DNA of 7,714 nt from Bacteroidota bacterium (lineage in GTDB: Bacteria > Bacteroidota > Bacteroidia > Bacteroidales > UBA1556): positions 1 to 7,714 of the forward strand of contig QNXT01000313.1 in NCBI GenBank assembly GCA_003973505.1, given 5' to 3'. A model generated the notes under the pieces. It saw only the letters and a program-made list of their open reading frames with translations. It made no database searches and was not told where the DNA came from. Each line of letters opens with the position of its first letter. Positions within the stretch are counted from its first letter, which is position 1. Positions 1-6,844 of the stretch are shown piece by piece. Position numbers and translations under genes: made by a program.

Positions 1-331
1 GGAAAAGATGAGTGTGGAGGTAGTGCTTGATTTTGTGGGTGCCGGAGCTACCTTGCATCAAGCGGCAAAAATGATTCGCCCATTGGGTCATATTGTGGCT
101 GTGGGAAGAGGTGGAGGCGTGTTTGAATTCAAACATAATACCATGCCTTACGGTGCTATGTTAAGCACAACCTTTGGAGGAAGTAAACAAGAGTTGATGG
201 AATTAATAGGCTTAGCCGAAGCGGGTTATATCAAACCTCATATCACCAAATTTAAATTGGATGAAGTTGAAAAAGCCTATGAAATGTTGGCCAAAGGTGA
301 GATTAAAGGTCGTGGCGTCGTTATTCCTTAA
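1..331 (+). CDS. Zinc-type (MDR) alcohol dehydrogenase, C-terminal fragment
   Basis: This is the 3' part of a medium-chain dehydrogenase/reductase. The frame is open to the left edge (Glu-Lys precede the first Met at position 8), so that Met is almost certainly internal. The fragment starts inside the Rossmann domain: VVLDFVGAGATL followed by RPLGHIVAVGRGGG matches the later beta strands of the NAD(P)-binding fold. It ends with the family's closing part, FKLDEVEKAYEMLAKGEIKGRGVVIP. Complete family members are about 340 residues, so about 110 are present and the zinc-binding and GxGxxG segments lie outside the window. The family oxidises alcohols or reduces aldehydes in the cytoplasm using NAD(P)H; the substrate cannot be told from this part. 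A strong terminator follows 26 bp after the stop, so it is the last gene of its transcript. Confidence 0.88.
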   Translation, partial: EKMSVEVVLDFVGAGATLHQAAKMIRPLGHIVAVGRGGGVFEFKHNTMPYGAMLSTTFGGSKQELMELIGLAEAGYIKPHITKFKLDEVEKAYEMLAKGEIKGRGVVIP

Positions 332-356
332 ATTAGATATTTGTACGTATAAATTG

Positions 357-396
357 AAGTTTCCATTTGTTAGAAATAATAAATGGAAACTTTTTG
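357..396 (+). terminator. Intrinsic terminator after the alcohol dehydrogenase gene
   Basis: A perfect 12-bp stem pairs AAGTTTCCATTT (357-368) with AAATGGAAACTT (381-392) around a 12-nt loop. A run of T (391-395) follows directly. It lies 26 bp past the stop codon in the right orientation. Confidence 0.85.
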
Positions 397-626
397 TGTT
401 TTAAGGATATTTAAGAGCCGTTTTAAGAAAAAAAGAGCTGATGAATAATTAATAGGGGAATAAAGCTTGGCATTGCATTCTTGCTTGTGACCTATACACT
501 AATTTTTCTTAAATTAGCAGTTCAGTCGATTAATAGGAAATCGTTTTTGTGCAGCAGTTCTCCACGAGAGCTTAAATTCAGTTGAAATAGGACAAACATA
601 AGAGTAAATAATTATTAAGCAATAAA
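397..626. other. Gene-free leader region upstream of the small secreted protein
   Basis: No open reading frame of note occurs on either strand. The stretch is AT-rich. A short hairpin, CTAATTT (499-505) with AAATTAG (511-517) and a 5-nt loop, is the only local structure seen. I searched for the Bacteroidota -7 element TAnnTTTG and found no exact match, so the promoter of the following gene is not located. The leader of that gene may be long. Confidence 0.5.
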
Positions 627-1016
627 ATGAGAAGGACAATATTTTTTCTATTTATTATTTTGACAACAGTATTTTCATTTGCTCAGACATCAGGAAATAC
701 AGTTAATAAACAAAGTCTTGTAGCTGTTAAATTTAGACTTTATCCTACACAGAATATGTGGACATTTATCAAATTAAACACTCGTAATGGTAAAATGTGG
801 CAAGTTCAATTTGATGTGGAGGATAATAATCGCTTTGAAACATACTTGAACATTCTCCCTCTAGTTGAGGAAGAAGAGGAGGTTAATGACCGCTTTACGT
901 TATATCCTACTGAAAATATGTGGACATTTATACTTCTTGATCAATATAGTGGCAAAACATGGCAGGTTCAGTGGTCAATAGAACCCGAAAATAGAGTTGT
1001 TATACCAATAAAATAA
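627..1016 (+). CDS. Small exported protein made of two tandem repeats
   Basis: The 129-residue product starts with a clear signal peptide (about 1-20: two Arg, a hydrophobic core, then SFAQ), so it is exported, probably to the periplasm or cell surface. The mature part is a tandem duplication with a 54-residue period. Unit 1 (36-70) begins FRLYPTQNMWTFIKL and ends KMWQVQFDVEDNNRF. Unit 2 (90-124) begins FTLYPTENMWTFILL and continues KTWQVQWSIEPENR. An acidic linker, EEEEEVND (81-88), precedes unit 2. Conserved aromatic positions (Y39/Y93, W45/W99, F47/F101, W58/W112) suggest a small beta-rich fold. Similar LYPT.NMW...WQVQW proteins are, from memory, common hypothetical proteins in Bacteroidales; no function is known to me. 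No lipobox Cys is present. The next gene starts 50 bp downstream on the same strand, so cotranscription is possible. Confidence 0.8.
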   Translation: MRRTIFFLFIILTTVFSFAQTSGNTVNKQSLVAVKFRLYPTQNMWTFIKLNTRNGKMWQVQFDVEDNNRFETYLNILPLVEEEEEVNDRFTLYPTENMWTFILLDQYSGKTWQVQWSIEPENRVVIPIK

Positions 1017-1066
1017 AAGCAAAGAAACACTTATTACATAATTATAGGAAAGATAGGCAATCGTAA

Positions 1067-2047
1067 ATGGGGAAAAACCAAAATATACTTGAAAGAATCA
1101 TATTAAAGATTATCCAATTTAAAGTACGGCATTGGTTTAATTTAGAGAAGAAATTATCCCTAAGAACGCAATTTATAAAACCAGCAAAAGATTCGCCAGA
1201 GAAAACATGGCCCAATCCGGATAAAATTCCTGGCGGTGAGGAGATTCCCTTTAGCTTGCCAAATATTAGGCTTATCGGAAAGTATTTGCGATCCTGCATT
1301 AAAGAAGGCGAATTAGCTATAAAATCAATTGATAAGAATAGTCAAAATCCGACACCTTCAATAAGCGAAGCGCAGTTAAATGAATTCCTTGAATATGCTA
1401 AATCAATAGGGATTGACGAAATTGGTTTTACGAAAATTCCAAAGAATTTGATTTTCAAAGAACGTGCAATATGTTACGATAATGCGATTGTTCTTATCAA
1501 AGAAATGGATAAAAAAGCAATTTCTAAGGCGCCCAGCAGAGAAACCTTGAAAACGGTTTTTGAAACTTATGATTCATTGGGAATTCTGACCAATAAACTG
1601 ACTGACTATTTAAGAGCGAATAATTTTTACGCACAAGCAAGTCATCCGCTGGGAGGTTTGGTTTTATATCCGCCTTTGGCACAAAAAGCCGGCTTGGGTT
1701 GGTTGGGAAAGCATGGATTATTAATAACCCCTCAATTTGGTTCAAGGCAGCGTATTTCTGCGATTTTTACAAATATTGATAATTTGCCTTTTAGTAAAAG
1801 TAATGAGCATAAATGGATTGGCGCTTTTTGTGATAAATGTAATAAATGTATAAGGAAATGTCCGCCAAAAGCCATCCTTGACAGCCCGATTATACATACG
1901 TCAAAACGGAAAACCCATATCGATAGGAGTAAGTGTTTGCCCTATTTTAATAAAAACTATGGATGTTCTATATGCTTGAAAGAATGTGTTTTTAGTACTA
2001 CTGAATATCAAAAAATTAAAACAGGATTTATTGGTAAAGTAAGCTAA
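1067..2047 (+). CDS. QueG-like double [4Fe-4S] cluster protein (reductive-dehalogenase-like)
   Basis: This 326-residue cytoplasmic protein (no signal or Tat motif) belongs to the COG1600/QueG-reductive dehalogenase superfamily. The shared core is GLGWLGKHGLLITPQFG (209-225). Eight cysteines follow in the arrangement for two [4Fe-4S] clusters: C255, C258, C261 and C265 (CDKCNKCIRKCP), then C290, C300, C303 and C307. Compared with the true QueG encoded next door, the N-terminal 100 residues are unrelated and include a motif IPGGEEIPFSLPN (55-67). The QueG segment TDSAPVLDK with the catalytic Asp is replaced by ASHPLGGLVLYPP. Only 19 residues follow the last Cys, against 64 in QueG. It is therefore unlikely to reduce epoxyqueuosine. 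A redox role, possibly corrinoid-linked, is inferred; the substrate is unknown. The start has a weak AGGAAAG-like purine run about 15-20 bp upstream. Confidence 0.85.
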   Translation: MGKNQNILERIILKIIQFKVRHWFNLEKKLSLRTQFIKPAKDSPEKTWPNPDKIPGGEEIPFSLPNIRLIGKYLRSCIKEGELAIKSIDKNSQNPTPSISEAQLNEFLEYAKSIGIDEIGFTKIPKNLIFKERAICYDNAIVLIKEMDKKAISKAPSRETLKTVFETYDSLGILTNKLTDYLRANNFYAQASHPLGGLVLYPPLAQKAGLGWLGKHGLLITPQFGSRQRISAIFTNIDNLPFSKSNEHKWIGAFCDKCNKCIRKCPPKAILDSPIIHTSKRKTHIDRSKCLPYFNKNYGCSICLKECVFSTTEYQKIKTGFIGKVS

Positions 2048-2057
2048 GAGTGTCAGG

Positions 2058-2097
2058 CTTTGTGAACCTCTGTGCCTTCTCTGTGAAACTTTGTGAA
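2058..2097 (+). repeat. Degenerate CTTTGTG-type short repeat between convergent genes
   Basis: Four related 9-mers start at 2058 (CTTTGTGAA), 2068 (CTCTGTGCC), 2079 (CTCTGTGAA) and 2089 (CTTTGTGAA), spaced 10, 11 and 10 bp. It fills the gap between the converging QueG-like gene and queG. A related sequence occurs in opposite orientation at 5284-5319. I recall such CTTTGTG/TTCGTG strings as dispersed intergenic repeats in Bacteroidota genomes; their role is unknown. Confidence 0.6.
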
Positions 2098-2136
2098 ATA
2101 ACTCTTCATTTGGTTTTGTAAAAAACGCAATAACTA

Positions 2137-3078
2137 TTAAATCTCACCCTTCAATAATGAAATCGTAGCCTTTAATCGCTTAAAACCACCCCGTTTTACA
2201 GGGGAATTTTTAAATAGTTTATTAAACTGCAGTTTATCCATTTGCTCCCAATCTTCCTTTTTCATAAGCAGTAAATCATCGCTCAATCGGAAAGCAGGCT
2301 CGGAACCCGGTTTTACCTTAGCATTCCATGGGCAAACATCCTGGCAAATATCGCAGCCATAAATCCAATTGTTGAGTTGGTTTTTAAACTGCTCGGGAAC
2401 ATCTTGCCTAGCTTCAATGGTAAGATAGGAGATGCACTTTTTTGCATCCAAAACATAGGGCTCGGTAATGGCATCGGTAGGGCAGGCATCGATGCATTTG
2501 GTACAAGTTCCACAGTAGCTTTTTTCATAAGCTTCATCCGATTGCAAATCCAATCCCACAATGATTTCGCCAATAAAAAAGAAAGAGCCAATTTCTTTAT
2601 TAATTAGAAGTGAATGTTTTCCCATCCAACCCAGCCCTGAGCGAATAGCCCACGATTTGTCTAAAACAGGTGCCGAATCGGTAAACATGCGCATGGGAGT
2701 ACCAGGGAATTCCTGCTCGATAAAGTCCATTAAATGCTGTAGCTTTTCTTTAATTACAAAATGATAATCAGTACCATAAGCATATTTGGATATTTTATAA
2801 TAACTCTGTTCGGGAAGTTGTTTTTCGGGATAGTAATTTAATAAAACAGAAATTACCGACTGTGCGCCATCAACCAAAACAGAAGGGTCGGTACGCTTTT
2901 CGATATTGCGCTCCATATAGCCCATATCGCCATGAAAACCCTGTGAAAGCCATTCTTGCAATTTCGAACGTTCCTCTTTTAGGGTTTCGATATTGGAAAT
3001 ACCCACCGCATCGAAGCCTTGTTCCAAAGCCATTTGCTTCAGTTTGTCCGAAAGCTGCTGTTTTGATTTTTTATTCAT
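2137..3078 (-). CDS. queG: Epoxyqueuosine reductase QueG
   Basis: QueG reduces epoxyqueuosine to queuosine in the anticodon wobble position of tRNAs, the last step of queuosine synthesis, using cobalamin and two [4Fe-4S] clusters. The 313-residue product shows KYAYGTDYHFVIKEKL (98-113), the catalytic-Asp segment TDSAPVLDK with D134, and SGLGWMGKHSLLIN (147-160). The ferredoxin-like cysteines are C189, C192, C195 and C199 (CGTCTKCIDACP), then C215 and C242, C245 and C249 (YGCDICQDVCPWN). The C-terminal HEAT-like extension of longer QueGs (about 380 residues in E. coli) is absent, as I recall is usual in Bacteroidota. The frame stays open upstream to an ATG at 3138, but I chose the Met at 3078. 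The added residues look non-homologous, and a TAnnTTTG promoter element lies at 3084-3091, inside the longer version. It converges with its QueG-like paralog. Confidence 0.95.
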   Translation of the reverse strand: MNKKSKQQLSDKLKQMALEQGFDAVGISNIETLKEERSKLQEWLSQGFHGDMGYMERNIEKRTDPSVLVDGAQSVISVLLNYYPEKQLPEQSYYKISKYAYGTDYHFVIKEKLQHLMDFIEQEFPGTPMRMFTDSAPVLDKSWAIRSGLGWMGKHSLLINKEIGSFFFIGEIIVGLDLQSDEAYEKSYCGTCTKCIDACPTDAITEPYVLDAKKCISYLTIEARQDVPEQFKNQLNNWIYGCDICQDVCPWNAKVKPGSEPAFRLSDDLLLMKKEDWEQMDKLQFNKLFKNSPVKRGGFKRLKATISLLKGEI

Positions 3079-3083
3079 TGGGG

Positions 3084-3091
3084 CAAAGATA
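3084..3091 (-). promoter_or_regulatory. Bacteroidota -7 promoter element of queG
   Basis: On the minus strand TATCTTTG matches the Bacteroidota -7 consensus TAnnTTTG exactly. It ends 5 bp before the queG ATG, so the transcript would start at or next to the start codon and be leaderless or nearly so. No good TTTG (-33) element is seen; TTTA at 3109-3112 is the nearest but only 17 bp away. Confidence 0.55.
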
Positions 3092-3105
3092 GGGTTTCTT
3101 GGGGA

Positions 3106-3142
3106 GGCTAAAGTTAAAAGTATAAAGGCTAAAGACAAAAGT
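3106..3142. repeat. Pair of 16-bp direct repeats with 21-bp period upstream of queG
   Basis: GGCTAAAGTTAAAAGT (3106-3121) and GGCTAAAGACAAAAGT (3127-3142) differ at 2 of 16 positions and start 21 bp apart, two helical turns. They lie just upstream of the queG -7 element. They may be regulator sites or simply a dispersed A-rich repeat. Confidence 0.5.
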
Positions 3143-3195
3143 TGGAAACTTGAATTTCGGTCTTTCTACCCTTTTATTGCGTATTATCAAAATCG

Positions 3196-3258
3196 CCTGC
3201 CTTTGCCTTTCGGTAGATTAGGTATGCTGGCACTTGCCTGCCAGTAGGTAAAGGCAGG
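3196..3258. repeat. REP-like inverted repeat between queG and the sensor phosphatase gene
   Basis: CCTGCCTTT (3196-3204) pairs perfectly with AAAGGCAGG (3250-3258). The stem continues through one G-T and three further pairs to 3208/3246, and more weakly beyond. An inner hairpin TGGCA/TGCCA (3228-3232/3239-3243) lies in the loop. It starts 10 bp past the stop codon of the minus-strand phosphatase gene, so it could act as its terminator or protect the mRNA 3' end. No strong T-tract follows on that strand. Confidence 0.6.
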
Positions 3259-3268
3259 ATTGATATGA

Positions 3269-5164
3269 TTAAATCTTTATACCAATCACAAGAACATCAT
3301 CCACTTGCTCGCCATCGCCTTTCCAATCATCATAGGCTTTTTCGAGGATTTCTTTTTGCTCTTCCATGGGACGTTGATAGTTTTCTAAAAGCAAATTCTT
3401 AAATCGTTTTTTCATAAACTTCTTGTCTTTGGGGCCACCAAATTGATCGACATATCCATCGGAAAAAATATAGAGGCAATCGCCTGTGTGTAATTCCACT
3501 TCTTTATTGGAAAAAGACACCATTTTATCGTAGAGTGCAATGGGCATTTTGTCAGCCTTTACTTCGATAAGTTCTCCATCGTGAATTATGAATAAAGGAT
3601 TGTTTGCACCAGCAAAACTCACTTGTTTAGTGCTGAAATTATAGTTTATCACAGAGATATCCATACCATCTCGCAGGGGATTATCATGTTTTTGATTTAA
3701 GGAATGAATCACCTTTTCGCGAAGTAAATCCAGGATTTTTCCTGGTTGCGTAATTCTCTTTGAGTTTACAATTTCGTTTAAAAAAGTAACGCCAAGCATA
3801 CTCATAAATGCACCAGGTACACCGTGACCAGTACAGTCGGCTGCAATAATGATAATTTCATCATCGATACGCGATTCCCAATAAAAGTCGCCACTTACGA
3901 TATCACGAGGTTTGAAAAGAATAAAAAAGTGTTGCAAGCTCTCTTTTATCATCTCAATGTTGGGCAATATGGCCTTTTGAATACGCCTTGCATAAATGAT
4001 GCTGTCCATTATTTCCTTCTTCTGCACGGCAATACGGTCACGCTGTTCGCGAGCTACATCACGTTGTTCGGTGATTTCAATGTTTTGTTTTTCAATCAAT
4101 GCATTCTTTTGCTCCAAGGCAATATTGGCTTGTTTTTTAATTTTATACGAACGGTAAATAAAATAACCAAGACCTGCGAATAGGAGAATAAATACAATGG
4201 ATAAATAGAGAATCAATTGCTGTTGTTCAATTTTAGCAAGTTGTTGATTGATTTTCTTTTGTTGTTGGGCTATGGCACGTTCTCCTTCAGCAATATTTTG
4301 CTGTTGTTTTTTAAGAATAACGCTTTGCCGTTCCATCTCAGCACGCTGATTATTCAAGGCTGTTTGCTGAGAGTCGAGTTTGGCCGCTTGCAATTGCATT
4401 TGTTGTTTTTGCAAGCGCAATTTCTTTCTGCTTTGTGCAATCACTCGTTGCTTTTGCTCAATATCTCTATTCAATTGCTCAAGATGAGCCAGCTGTTTTG
4501 CGATCTCTTTTTTTTGTGCTTTTATGGTTTTTAGCTGCTTATCAATTTCAGCCTGTTGTTCTTTTATTTGCTTACGTTGTGAAGTGACAATGCGCTGTTC
4601 CTGAGCTAATTTAATAACTGATTCTTCATATAGTTTCGACCAGTCTGCCTCCGATTTTACACCCGATAAAACGAATAATTCCAAGGGTTTCAGCCCTGCT
4701 GCAGTTATTTTGTTTTTGTTTACCTCATAACTTTTATGCCCGTCTATTACAATGAAATTAATCATCGACATATGATAGGGATAGCCTTCGGTAATCATTA
4801 AAATGGGTTTCCCGCCAATCATTTCAAATACATGTGATATGTCAAAATGATCCGTCTTTTTGAAGAAAATAATATCAATATCTTGTATTTGACTTTCATT
4901 ATTAAATAGGAAAACCTTAATGGGTTTATTATGCAATGTTTTTCTTTTACTCGCTTGCAATTGCATATTCTGGAAAAGGGCCGAGTCGCGCTCAAGTACG
5001 CCAACTCTAAAAAATTTAGATTTAATATTCTCAGGCCATTCAATATACTTAGCCATATCCAAAATGTAAATGGCTCTCGATTCATTATCAAATTGCACCT
5101 CCGATTGCGCAAAAATTCTAATGTTTAACGATATAGTTAGAATGAAAAAGAGTAAATATTTCAT
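3269..5164 (-). CDS. Membrane sensor phosphatase: YfiR-like domain, coiled coil, TM helix, SpoIIE (PP2C)
   Basis: The 631-residue product starts with a signal peptide (1-20, ending FAQ). A YfiR/DUF4154-like domain (about 25-170) follows, with YILDMAKYIEWPE, INFIVIDGHKSYEVNKNKITAAGLKP and LELFVLSG. A Gln/Lys-rich coiled coil spans about 177-317. One membrane helix lies at about 317-337 and a second short coiled coil at 345-385. The linker MDSIIYARRIQKAILPN (386-402) leads to a SpoIIE phosphatase (405-631). Metal-binding motifs are intact: GDFYW (D426), DCTGHGVPGAFMS (D443), DGMD (499-502), GANNP (519-523), SDGYVDQFGG (D569) and DDVLVIGIK (D622, D623). The sensor should lie outside the inner membrane and the phosphatase inside. 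SpoIIE-type enzymes usually dephosphorylate an anti-sigma antagonist; no partner is encoded here. A near-match to the -7 element, TAACTTGCG, lies at 5191-5199 upstream on the minus strand. Confidence 0.93.
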   Translation of the reverse strand: MKYLLFFILTISLNIRIFAQSEVQFDNESRAIYILDMAKYIEWPENIKSKFFRVGVLERDSALFQNMQLQASKRKTLHNKPIKVFLFNNESQIQDIDIIFFKKTDHFDISHVFEMIGGKPILMITEGYPYHMSMINFIVIDGHKSYEVNKNKITAAGLKPLELFVLSGVKSEADWSKLYEESVIKLAQEQRIVTSQRKQIKEQQAEIDKQLKTIKAQKKEIAKQLAHLEQLNRDIEQKQRVIAQSRKKLRLQKQQMQLQAAKLDSQQTALNNQRAEMERQSVILKKQQQNIAEGERAIAQQQKKINQQLAKIEQQQLILYLSIVFILLFAGLGYFIYRSYKIKKQANIALEQKNALIEKQNIEITEQRDVAREQRDRIAVQKKEIMDSIIYARRIQKAILPNIEMIKESLQHFFILFKPRDIVSGDFYWESRIDDEIIIIAADCTGHGVPGAFMSMLGVTFLNEIVNSKRITQPGKILDLLREKVIHSLNQKHDNPLRDGMDISVINYNFSTKQVSFAGANNPLFIIHDGELIEVKADKMPIALYDKMVSFSNKEVELHTGDCLYIFSDGYVDQFGGPKDKKFMKKRFKNLLLENYQRPMEEQKEILEKAYDDWKGDGEQVDDVLVIGIKI

Positions 5165-5283
5165 CTTATAAATTATGTTTTTTTAGACAACGCAAGTTAC
5201 ATAAAAAAGAGTTCAATTTGAGAGGGAAGATTTGCCTATTGAAGTTTTACATCCGTACTATTTGTGGAAAGGTTCTAGAGAGT

Positions 5284-5319
5284 AACCACAAAGACACGAA
5301 GGCTCAAAGAAACACTAAG
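5284..5319 (-). repeat. Degenerate TTTGTG/TTCGTG repeat, second site, inverted
   Basis: Read on the minus strand it has CTTAGTGTT, then TCTTTGAGCC, TTCGTGTC and TTTGTGGTT. These are related in pattern to the CTTTGTG units at 2058-2097 but in opposite orientation. It lies in the divergent gap between the sensor phosphatase and DUF502 genes, upstream of both promoters. Confidence 0.5.
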
Positions 5320-5360
5320 CTTATAAAAATGGCTTATGGTATTAGCCCCAAAAAATGATG

Positions 5361-5368
5361 TACATTTG
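5361..5368 (+). promoter_or_regulatory. Bacteroidota -7 promoter element of the DUF502-deoC unit
   Basis: TACATTTG matches TAnnTTTG exactly and lies 19 bp before the ATG at 5388, giving a leader of roughly 10-15 nt. No convincing -33 TTTG is seen; TTATG at 5334-5338 is a loose candidate. Confidence 0.6.
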
Positions 5369-5387
5369 CAATACACAATAAAATAAG

Positions 5388-5996
5388 ATGGCAAAACAAG
5401 AAAGTAGTATTGGTTCACGGTTAATAAAGTATTTCGGACAGGGACTTTTATTTGTAGTTCCGGTGTTTGTTACGGTTGCCGTTTTGGTGTATTTATTCCG
5501 ATCCGCTGATGCGATTATTGGTGTCAATATTCCTGGTTTGGGAATTGTTATTTTAGTTGTTTTCGTTACATTCATAGGGTTTATTGGTACGGTTTTACTT
5601 ACCAATCCGGCAGTGCGTTGGTTTAGTAATTTGATAAATCGAACCCCTGTAGTAAAAATAATTTATAGCTCGGTTAAAGATTTGCTTTCTGCTTTTGTGG
5701 GCAGCAAAAAGAAGTTTACACATCCTGTTTTGGTGCGCCTTTCGGCAGATAATGATATGCAACAAATAGGGTTTCTTACGCAAGATGATTTAACCGACTT
5801 GGGTATTGGAAAAGATATGGTTTCGGTGTATGTTCCTTTCGCATTCAGTATGATGGGGAATTTGTATGTAGTGCCAAAAACGAATATCACCCCGATTGAG
5901 GCTTCGCCTACCGAAACCTTAAAGTTTGTTGTATCGGGTGGAATTACCAATGTGCAAGAGCAAAGAAAAGATAAAAAGGAAAATAAAAAACAGTAG
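5388..5996 (+). CDS. DUF502 family integral membrane protein
   Basis: This 202-residue inner-membrane protein has two predicted helices (about 17-36 and 50-72). The conserved DUF502 segments follow: NPAVRW (73-78), NRTPVVKIIYSSVKDLL (84-100), VYVPFAFSMMGNLYVVP (147-163), and TETLKFVVSGGI (175-186). The C-terminus is short and highly charged (QEQRKDKKENKKQ). Family length is usually about 200 residues, so it looks complete. The family also includes the plant LIKE-COV proteins; its biochemical role in bacteria is not established as far as I know. The start is supported by the promoter element 19 bp upstream and the usual MAKQE... charged N-terminus before the first helix. It is followed after 2 bp by deoC, so the two are almost certainly cotranscribed. 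Confidence 0.88.
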   Translation: MAKQESSIGSRLIKYFGQGLLFVVPVFVTVAVLVYLFRSADAIIGVNIPGLGIVILVVFVTFIGFIGTVLLTNPAVRWFSNLINRTPVVKIIYSSVKDLLSAFVGSKKKFTHPVLVRLSADNDMQQIGFLTQDDLTDLGIGKDMVSVYVPFAFSMMGNLYVVPKTNITPIEASPTETLKFVVSGGITNVQEQRKDKKENKKQ

Positions 5997-5998
5997 CA

Positions 5999-6844
5999 AT
6001 GGAATATAGAGATTTTCAAGTTGATGAAAAGGCTGTTAGCAGTCGTTTAGAAGAAATATTAAAACAAGATTTTGATAATTTAACTCGTAAAGAAGCTTTA
6101 CGAATCATTCTTAATGTAATCGATTTAACGACTTTGGAGGGTAGTGATACCAACCAAAAGATAAAAGATATGTGTTATCAGGCAAGGCGTTTCAAAGTGA
6201 ATGGTCCTGATATTCCAAATGTTGCCGCAGTTTGTTTTTATCCTCCATTTGCCGCTTTGGCAAAAGAACAACTGAAAAATACGGGCATTAAAGTTGCCTG
6301 TGTAGCAGGTGCTTTTCCCAGTGGACAAGCTCCTTTGGATGTACGTGTGGCTGAGGTGCGTTATGCAGCAGAGAATGGTGCTGACGAAATAGATATGGTG
6401 ATTTCCAGAGGGAAATTCTTGGAGAATGATTTCGACTATGTGTATAATGAGGTAAAAACCATCAAAGAGGCTTGTGGAAAGGCACATTTAAAGGTGATTT
6501 TAGAAACAGGCGAATTAAAAACCTTATCCAATATTCGCAAAGCATCGGATATTGCCATTGCTGCCGGTGCCGATTTTATAAAAACATCCACAGGGAAAAT
6601 CCCTCAGGCTGCAACGCTTGAAGCCTTTATCGTGATGCTTGATGCCATAAAAGAGCATTATGAAAAAACAGGCCAAATGATTGGGATAAAACCCGCAGGA
6701 GGAATTCGTGATGCCGAAGAAGCATTGAAGTATTTACTCGTTTTAGAAAAAGTATTGGGCGAAAAATGGATGAATAATACCTGGTTCCGTATAGGAGCCA
6801 GTAGCCTAGCCAATAATGTGTTGGAAGCTATAATGATGCCTTAA
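5999..6844 (+). CDS. deoC: Deoxyribose-phosphate aldolase DeoC
   Basis: DeoC reversibly cleaves 2-deoxy-D-ribose 5-phosphate to acetaldehyde and glyceraldehyde 3-phosphate, linking deoxynucleoside breakdown to glycolysis in the cytoplasm. The 281-residue product has the class I aldolase barrel with IDLTTLE (D42), AAVCFYPPF (76-84), GAFPSGQ (104-110) and ADEIDMV (D132, matching E. coli D102). FIKTSTGK carries the Schiff-base K195 (E. coli K167), and GIKPAGGIRDA carries K231 (E. coli K201). All catalytic residues are present. The N-terminus is about 25 residues longer than the E. coli enzyme. The start is 2 bp after the DUF502 stop codon and has no Shine-Dalgarno sequence, which suggests coupled translation. 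No other deo genes are in the window and no clear terminator follows. Confidence 0.96.
   Translation: MEYRDFQVDEKAVSSRLEEILKQDFDNLTRKEALRIILNVIDLTTLEGSDTNQKIKDMCYQARRFKVNGPDIPNVAAVCFYPPFAALAKEQLKNTGIKVACVAGAFPSGQAPLDVRVAEVRYAAENGADEIDMVISRGKFLENDFDYVYNEVKTIKEACGKAHLKVILETGELKTLSNIRKASDIAIAAGADFIKTSTGKIPQAATLEAFIVMLDAIKEHYEKTGQMIGIKPAGGIRDAEEALKYLLVLEKVLGEKWMNNTWFRIGASSLANNVLEAIMMP

Noticed and set aside
1042..1299. Minus-strand 85-residue frame opposite the QueG-like gene
   Set aside because: It is a shadow of the + strand gene, whose protein carries recognisable motifs.
3079..3138. Longer queG start at 3138 adding 20 hydrophobic residues
   Set aside because: The added part is not QueG-like, a -7 promoter element lies within it, and QueG is cytoplasmic, so a signal-like extension makes little sense.
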